Shown here in pieces: positions 5,715 to 9,760 of a stretch of 9,760 nt of DNA. The first letter of the stretch is position 1, and each line of letters starts with the position of its first letter. A program made the position numbers and the translations under genes. Origin of the DNA: a bacterium. Lineage in GTDB: Bacteria; Chloroflexota; Dormibacteria; UBA8260; Bog-877. A model generated the notes under the pieces. The model was given only the letters and a program-made list of their open reading frames with translations, was not told the DNA's origin and did no database searches. The stretch spans positions 1-9,760 of the forward strand of contig JAJYWM010000420.1 of NCBI GenBank assembly GCA_021791455.1, written 5' to 3'.

Positions 5715-7004
5715 GGGCGGAGGCGCGAGGGCCGGTACGGCTCCGGAGCGCCAGCGCATCGCCTGGGCCGCCAGTGCCAGGACCATCATGAGGAGAAGCA
5801 GATTGCGCGCCTCGAGCACCAGCAAACCGGAGCGCGCCAGCGCCAGGATCGAGGTCCAGAGGTAGGGGAACTCCAGCTGGGTGAGCAGGCTCAACAGAAC
5901 GCAGCCCCAGAGCAAGGTTGGCCGCGCCCTGCCGCCCAGCTCGTAGGCGGCGAGGCAGGTGCAGGGGGTGAAGGCGGCCACGTACTGGGGGGAGAGGACG
6001 GGGGTGGCCACCAGCGCCGCTCCGATGGAGGCCGCGAACAGAAGGCCTGGCGGCGCCCCAGGGCGGAGCCCGGTCCAGAACACCGCCAGCAGGAGCGCCA
6101 ACCCCAGGCAGACGAAGGCGGCGGTCCCGATTGCCAGGTGCATGCCGACCCCGCTGACCTCCATCGAGCCGAGCGCTCCCCTCGACACGGTCACCTGGTG
6201 CGGGTGGGCCAGCAGCAACCCCACGCCCGCCGGCAGGCTCTCGATCTCGACCCCGCGGTCAAGGTTGTGGAGCTGGGAGGTGAACAAGCCCCCCTGGGAC
6301 CAGAGCTGGAATGCGGCCACCGCCAGCACCACAGGGAGAAGAGCCAGCAGGGCCGGGCGGCAGGCTGCGGCCAACCGGGACCAGAAAGCGGGCTGCTTCT
6401 GGACCGCGCTGGCGCAGCTGAGGGCGAGGAGGGGGACCACCGCCACCAGGGCGTACTCCTTGATCAGGCCGGCGGCGAACACCAGGAGGAACGCGAGGAC
6501 ATAGCGGGAGCGGGACGCGGCGATGGCTCCTGCCACCAGGAGCAGCCCGATGATCGGGTCGGGCCGGTAGAACGCCAGCGGCCCGAGGGCGCCCAGGACG
6601 GCGACCAGCGCCCAGACGAGGCCGGGCCGGTGGGCGTGCCGGGCGACGACGGCCACTCCAGCGAGCACCACCACCAGCATCTCCGCGGCGAAGGCGAGGA
6701 CGAAGTGAGAGGTCCCGGCCAGCGACGGAAGTGGCAGGAAGAGGAGGATGCCCGGCGGGTATATGAAGGGTAGGACGCCATGGAAGGTGGGGGAGTAGGG
6801 AGCCGTTCCGGAGAGAAGCAAGCGGGAGACAGTGGCCAGGTCCCCGAGCCCGCCTGCGGCGAGGCCGGCCCGGGCTGTGTGAGGGATGCCCCCGATGCCG
6901 AACGCGAGGGCCGGAGCTACTCCGATGACCAGGAGTCCCAGGGCGACGGCCGGTGGGATGGTCTCCAACCGAGAGCCAGCCGGCTGCCCCGCGTGTCGGA
7001 CCAT
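5673..7004 (-). CDS. Polytopic membrane glycosyltransferase-like protein (GT87/DUF2029 type)
   Basis: The 443-residue protein has a short basic N-terminus and about 10-13 hydrophobic segments (for example 16-40, 101-121, 128-145, 168-197, 216-234, 289-309, 318-335, 362-395 and 400-415). Features of the GT-C/DUF2029 group are visible: LLLSGTAPYSPTF followed by FIYPPGILLFLPLPSL (80-95), FYRPDPIIGLLLVAG (145-159), GLIKEYALVAVVPLL (179-193) and LSPQYVAAFTP (337-347). Family members use polyprenyl-phosphate sugars at the extracytoplasmic face to build glycolipids or glycans; the acceptor here is unknown. The canonical GT-C Asp is not obvious: the first loop has no DD or DE pair, so catalysis is uncertain. 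ATG 7004 is chosen because a TAAACT -10 box ends 7 bases before it, implying a leaderless message. GTG 7046 would extend it 14 residues but has no ribosome site. It stands alone on this strand, and its 3' end overlaps the RibD_C gene by 26 bases. Confidence 0.72.
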   Translation of the reverse strand: MVRHAGQPAGSRLETIPPAVALGLLVIGVAPALAFGIGGIPHTARAGLAAGGLGDLATVSRLLLSGTAPYSPTFHGVLPFIYPPGILLFLPLPSLAGTSHFVLAFAAEMLVVVLAGVAVVARHAHRPGLVWALVAVLGALGPLAFYRPDPIIGLLLVAGAIAASRSRYVLAFLLVFAAGLIKEYALVAVVPLLALSCASAVQKQPAFWSRLAAACRPALLALLPVVLAVAAFQLWSQGGLFTSQLHNLDRGVEIESLPAGVGLLLAHPHQVTVSRGALGSMEVSGVGMHLAIGTAAFVCLGLALLLAVFWTGLRPGAPPGLLFAASIGAALVATPVLSPQYVAAFTPCTCLAAYELGGRARPTLLWGCVLLSLLTQLEFPYLWTSILALARSGLLVLEARNLLLLMMVLALAAQAMRWRSGAVPALAPPPPGPVGFTRAGAPR

Positions 7005-7011
7005 CGCCGGG

Positions 7012-7040
7012 AGTTTACCGGCAGGGCGGGACACGTACAA
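7012..7040 (-). promoter_or_regulatory. Candidate leaderless promoter for the GT87-type gene
   Basis: On the minus strand, TTGTAC (7040-7035) is followed by a 17-base spacer and TAAACT (7017-7012). The ATG at 7004 begins 7 bases after the -10 box, about where transcription should start. No ribosome site precedes this ATG, in keeping with a leaderless transcript. The -35 is weak (3 of 6). Confidence 0.45.
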
Positions 7041-7056
7041 AGGCACCTGCTATGGT
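7028..7056 (+). promoter_or_regulatory. Candidate leaderless promoter for the LysE-family gene
   Basis: GGGACA (7028-7033, 4 of 6 to TTGACA) is followed by a 17-base spacer and TATGGT (7051-7056, a TANNNT box). The GTG at 7063 begins 6 bases after the -10, matching the expected transcription start. There is no GGAGG-like site upstream of that GTG. The element lies inside the opposing promoter region, with the two -35 boxes one base apart. Confidence 0.5.
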
Positions 7057-7062
7057 CCGAGA

Positions 7063-7698
7063 GTGGCTCCAGAACGCCTCATCGCTTTCGCCGCGGTGGC
7101 GGTGGTGCTGATCGCGGTACCCGGGCCCAGCGTGCTCTTCATCGTCAGCCGGGCGCTGAGCTTCGGCCGCCGTGTGGCGCTGCTTACCGTTGTGGGCAAC
7201 AGCGCGGGAGAGGCGGTGCAGGTGGCGCTAGTGGCGTTCGGGGTTGGTGAGCTCCTGGAGCGCTCGGCGCTGGCCCTCACGGCCATGCGGATGGTGGGCG
7301 CCGCCTACCTGCTTTACCTGGGGTTTCGCACCTTCACCTCCCGTTCGGAGATCCTTCCGGAGACGCCCGCCGACCCGCCTCCGGCGAGTCGGTGGCGAGC
7401 CATCCTCGACGGGTCGGTCGTGGGGGTCAGCAACCCCAAGACGGCGCTCTTCTTCGTCACGGTCCTTCCCGCCTTTCTCACTCCTGGGGGGATCGCGTTG
7501 CCACTTCAGATCTTGGCTCTGGGCTCCATCTGGGTGGCCATCGCCCTGGTTTCCGACTCGCTCTGGGGAGTGGCGGCGGCCCGTGCGGGAGTCTGGCTGC
7601 GCTCCTCGCCGCGCCGCCGCGTCCTGGTGCAGAGGTCGAGTGGGATAGTCACGGCGGGACTGGGGGTCGGGCTGGCCGCGACAGGGATGCGCGGTTAG
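7063..7698 (+). CDS. LysE/RhtB family small-molecule exporter
   Basis: This is a 211-residue integral membrane protein of the LysE superfamily, whose known members export amino acids such as lysine, threonine or homoserine lactone. The N-terminus APERLIAFAAVAVVLIAVPGPSVLFIVSRAL carries the conserved PGPS (20-23). TVVGNSAGEAVQ (42-53) is the usual Gly-rich second helix, and GVSNPKTALFFVTVLPAFL (121-139) contains the conserved NPK-T-F motif in the middle of the protein. About six hydrophobic segments are seen (5-28, 37-63, 68-90, 116-140, 145-170 and 193-209), which is normal for the family. GTG 7063 fits the family N-terminus and the leaderless promoter; an open extension to 6886 reads antisense to the neighbouring gene and is rejected. 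Its TAG stop shares its G with the next GTG, so it is probably co-transcribed and coupled with acetoacetyl-CoA synthetase. The substrate is unknown. Confidence 0.87.
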   Translation: MAPERLIAFAAVAVVLIAVPGPSVLFIVSRALSFGRRVALLTVVGNSAGEAVQVALVAFGVGELLERSALALTAMRMVGAAYLLYLGFRTFTSRSEILPETPADPPPASRWRAILDGSVVGVSNPKTALFFVTVLPAFLTPGGIALPLQILALGSIWVAIALVSDSLWGVAAARAGVWLRSSPRRRVLVQRSSGIVTAGLGVGLAATGMRG

Positions 7699-9728
7699 TG
7701 GTGAGCCAGTACGAGACGGCGGGTGTCCCTTCCTTTGAGAGCGCGCCAGTGCCTGAGGGAAAGCTGCTGTGGGAGCCCCCAGCCGCCCTCCTGCGGGAGG
7801 CGCGGCTGACCCACTACCAGGGATGGCTCGAGGAAAGAGGGCTCATAGCGGCCCACTCGTACTCCGAGCTGTGGAACTGGTCGGTGGAGGACCCGGGGAG
7901 GTTCTGGGACAGCGTCTGGAAATACTTCGAGGTAAAGGCCCACACCCCGTACGAGGTGGCCCTAGCTGACAGCTCAATGCCTGGGGCCAGGTGGTTTCCC
8001 GGGGCGACCCTGAATTACGCGGAGCACGCCCTGAGCGGGCTCGATCCCGAGCGGGTCCACGTGATCGCGGTGGATGAATCAGGGGCGCGCCGCGACCTCT
8101 CCGGCAATGAGCTGACCACGCAGGTGGGGGCTATGGCCCACCACCTGCGGCTGGCGGGAGTGGGCCCGGGTGACCGGGTGGCAGCGTACCTCCCCAACGT
8201 TCCCGAGGCCCTGGTGGGGCTGCTGGCCACGGCCAGCATCGGGGCCATCTGGTCAAGCTGCTCTCCCGACTTCGGCGAGCGCGCCGTGCTCGATCGTTTC
8301 CAGCAGATCGAGCCCAAGGTCTTGATCGCCGCCCGCAGCTACCGCTTCGGCGGCAGGGAGTTCGACCGCACCGCCACGGTTCTGGGCTTGGTGGCCGGGC
8401 TGCCAACGCTCCAGGAGGTTGTCTGGGTGGGGCAGCCGCCCAGCACCGATGCTGGCGCCGCCCCTAATCACGTCTCCTGGGAGCGGGCGACCTCACTCGA
8501 GAGTCCGCCCGAGTTCACGCCGGTACTTTTCGACCACCCGCTCTGGGTCCTCTACTCCTCGGGGACCACCGGCTTGCCCAAGCCCATCGTCCACGGGCAC
8601 GGGGGCATCCTCCTTGAGCACCTGAAGGCGCTGGGGCTGCACTCCGACCTCGGGCCCGGGGACCGCTTTTTCTGGTTCACCACCACGGGCTGGATGATGT
8701 GGAACTACCTCGTCTCCGGCCTCCTCCTGGGGGCAACCGTGGTCCTCTACGACGGGAGCCCGAGCCATCCCGGGGCGTCCCGGCTCTGGGAGTTGGTGAG
8801 CGAGCTTGGTGTCACCCATTTCGGGACGTCGGCCGGCCACATCGGTGCGGGCATGAAGGCGGGCATCCGACCCGGTGCGGACCTCGACCTCTCCGGCCTG
8901 CGCGTTCTGGGCTCGACCGGTTCCCCTCTTTCGCCGGACGCCTTCGCCTGGGTCTACCGCCAGGTGAAACAGGACCTTTGGCTCACCTCAATCAGCGGCG
9001 GCACGGACGTGTGCACGGCGTTCGTATTGGGCTGCCCCTGGCTTCCGGTGCGGGCGGGCGTGATCCAGTGCCGGGGGTTGGGAGCGGCGGTCTTCGCCTT
9101 CGATCGGAACGGCCGTCCACTCACGGACGAGGTCGGAGAGCTGGTGATCACAGCCCCGCTGCCCTCCATGCCGGTCTCCCTCTGGGGTGACCGGGACGGC
9201 AGCCGCTACCGGGACAGCTACTTCTCCGTGTATCTGGGCATCTGGCGGCACGGGGACTGGGTCAAGGTCCGTGAGGACGGCGGCGTCGTGATGTACGGGC
9301 GTTCGGACTCCACCATCAACCGGCACGGGATCCGGATGGGTACCGCGGAGATCTACCGGGCGGTGGAGGACCTACCCGAGGTGATGGACAGCCTGGTCGT
9401 GGACGTGCCGGCCCCCGGGGGCGACACCTTCATGCCCTTGTTCCTGGTGCTGGGGCCGGGGGCCGAGCTGGACGATGATCTGGTGGCGCGGGTGAAGGCC
9501 AAGGTGCGGGACCAGGTGTCGCCTAGACATGTTCCCGACCTCGTGCTGCAGGTGCAGGAGGTGCCCAAGACCCTGAGCGGGAAGAAGCTCGAGGTGCCGG
9601 TGAAACGGATCCTGAGCGGAGAGGACCCGGATCGGGCCCTGAGCCGGGAGTCACTGCAGAACCCAGCTGCCCTGGAGCCGTTCCTGGAGCTCGCCCGCCG
9701 GGCAAGTGAGTGGTTGCCGGGCGCCTAG
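7698..9728 (+). CDS. Acetoacetyl-CoA synthetase (acetoacetate-CoA ligase)
   Basis: This enzyme activates acetoacetate to acetoacetyl-CoA with ATP and CoA, as a cytosolic member of the ANL adenylating family. The 676-residue length is near the family norm of about 650. In order: the N-terminal cap (SYSELWNWSVEDPGRFWDSV, 54-73), WFPGATLNYAEH (99-110), the phosphate loop YSSGTTGLPKP (286-296), and the AACS-typical FWFTTTGWMMWNYLVSGLLLGA (325-346) with YDGSPSHPG (351-359). SISGGTDVCTAFVLG (431-445) and PVRAGVIQCRGLG (450-462) follow. The hinge and C-terminal domain carry YGRSDSTINRHGIRMGTAEIYRAVE (533-557) and the adenylation lysine K629 in TLSGKKLEVPVK. The TTTGWMMWN block separates it from acetyl-CoA synthetase. 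GTG 7698 overlaps the preceding stop (TAGTG) with GGGA at 7684-7687; GTG 7701 is equally possible. The gene suggests use of ketone bodies, leucine-derived acetoacetate or polyhydroxybutyrate breakdown products. Confidence 0.94.
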   Translation: MVSQYETAGVPSFESAPVPEGKLLWEPPAALLREARLTHYQGWLEERGLIAAHSYSELWNWSVEDPGRFWDSVWKYFEVKAHTPYEVALADSSMPGARWFPGATLNYAEHALSGLDPERVHVIAVDESGARRDLSGNELTTQVGAMAHHLRLAGVGPGDRVAAYLPNVPEALVGLLATASIGAIWSSCSPDFGERAVLDRFQQIEPKVLIAARSYRFGGREFDRTATVLGLVAGLPTLQEVVWVGQPPSTDAGAAPNHVSWERATSLESPPEFTPVLFDHPLWVLYSSGTTGLPKPIVHGHGGILLEHLKALGLHSDLGPGDRFFWFTTTGWMMWNYLVSGLLLGATVVLYDGSPSHPGASRLWELVSELGVTHFGTSAGHIGAGMKAGIRPGADLDLSGLRVLGSTGSPLSPDAFAWVYRQVKQDLWLTSISGGTDVCTAFVLGCPWLPVRAGVIQCRGLGAAVFAFDRNGRPLTDEVGELVITAPLPSMPVSLWGDRDGSRYRDSYFSVYLGIWRHGDWVKVREDGGVVMYGRSDSTINRHGIRMGTAEIYRAVEDLPEVMDSLVVDVPAPGGDTFMPLFLVLGPGAELDDDLVARVKAKVRDQVSPRHVPDLVLQVQEVPKTLSGKKLEVPVKRILSGEDPDRALSRESLQNPAALEPFLELARRASEWLPGA

Positions 9729-9760
9729 CCCCTGTCGGACCCGGGAAGCCTGACCGCCTT

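Noticed and set aside
5646..6773. 375-codon open frame on the + strand
   Set aside because: It lies antisense to the membrane glycosyltransferase. Its product is a Gln/Gly/Arg/Glu-rich low-complexity shadow with no domain, while the minus strand gives clear membrane helices and family motifs.
9729..9760. Last 32 bases after the acetoacetyl-CoA synthetase stop
   Set aside because: Too short to judge; no complete hairpin or start codon with a ribosome site is visible.
1..9760. Search for defence, mobile or phage signatures across the window
   Set aside because: No transposase, integrase, terminal inverted repeats, CRISPR-like repeats or toxin motifs were seen. The recognised genes are metabolic or transport genes.

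Overview
This is a high-GC window: two 60-base rows counted by hand give about 55% at the extreme left and 68% inside the last gene. GTG and TTG starts are frequent, genes overlap by a few bases, and a few promoters look leaderless. This suggests a high-GC bacterium such as an actinobacterium or a Dormibacterota/Chloroflexota-like lineage, but nothing here fixes the phylum. I found no RNA gene, insertion sequence, CRISPR array or phage gene. All recognised genes are metabolic or transport genes.

Layout: (1) 1-894, + strand, the body of a short-chain dehydrogenase/reductase (SDR) whose cofactor-binding N-terminus is absent, probably a 5'-truncated remnant. (2) 895-1512, about 620 bases with no convincing gene, ending in a 17-base perfect inverted repeat just upstream of (3) two small translationally coupled genes of 72 and 60 codons at 1513-1913. 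(4) 2101-3312, - strand, a PLP enzyme of the cysteine-desulfurase-like (VC1184) subfamily without the desulfurase cysteine. (5) Divergent from it, 3533-5698, a tight three-gene + strand operon: GTP cyclohydrolase I (folE), an SDR reductase and a RibD C-terminal/DHFR-like reductase. (6) 5673-7004, - strand, a polytopic GT87/DUF2029-type glycosyltransferase converging on that operon with a 26-base 3' overlap. (7) 7063-9728, + strand, a LysE/RhtB-family exporter followed by acetoacetyl-CoA synthetase, joined by a TAGTG stop/start overlap.

How the genes may work together: FolE makes 7,8-dihydroneopterin triphosphate from GTP, and the two coupled reductases belong to families that act on carbonyl or pterin/pyrimidine substrates. 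The operon therefore looks like a small pterin-making or pterin-modifying unit (inference). The divergent PLP enzyme may share its regulation. Acetoacetyl-CoA synthetase activates acetoacetate and fits ketone-body, leucine or polyester catabolism. The exporter may move a related small polar metabolite, but its substrate cannot be read from sequence.

The most notable regulatory structure is the 58-base gap between the glycosyltransferase and LysE starts. It holds two face-to-face promoters whose -10 boxes sit 6-7 bases from the start codons, as expected of leaderless transcripts. I do not see a clear new defence or mobile system. The strongest candidates for something undescribed are the folE-SDR-RibD_C unit with its PLP neighbour, and the two small coupled genes behind an operator-like palindrome.
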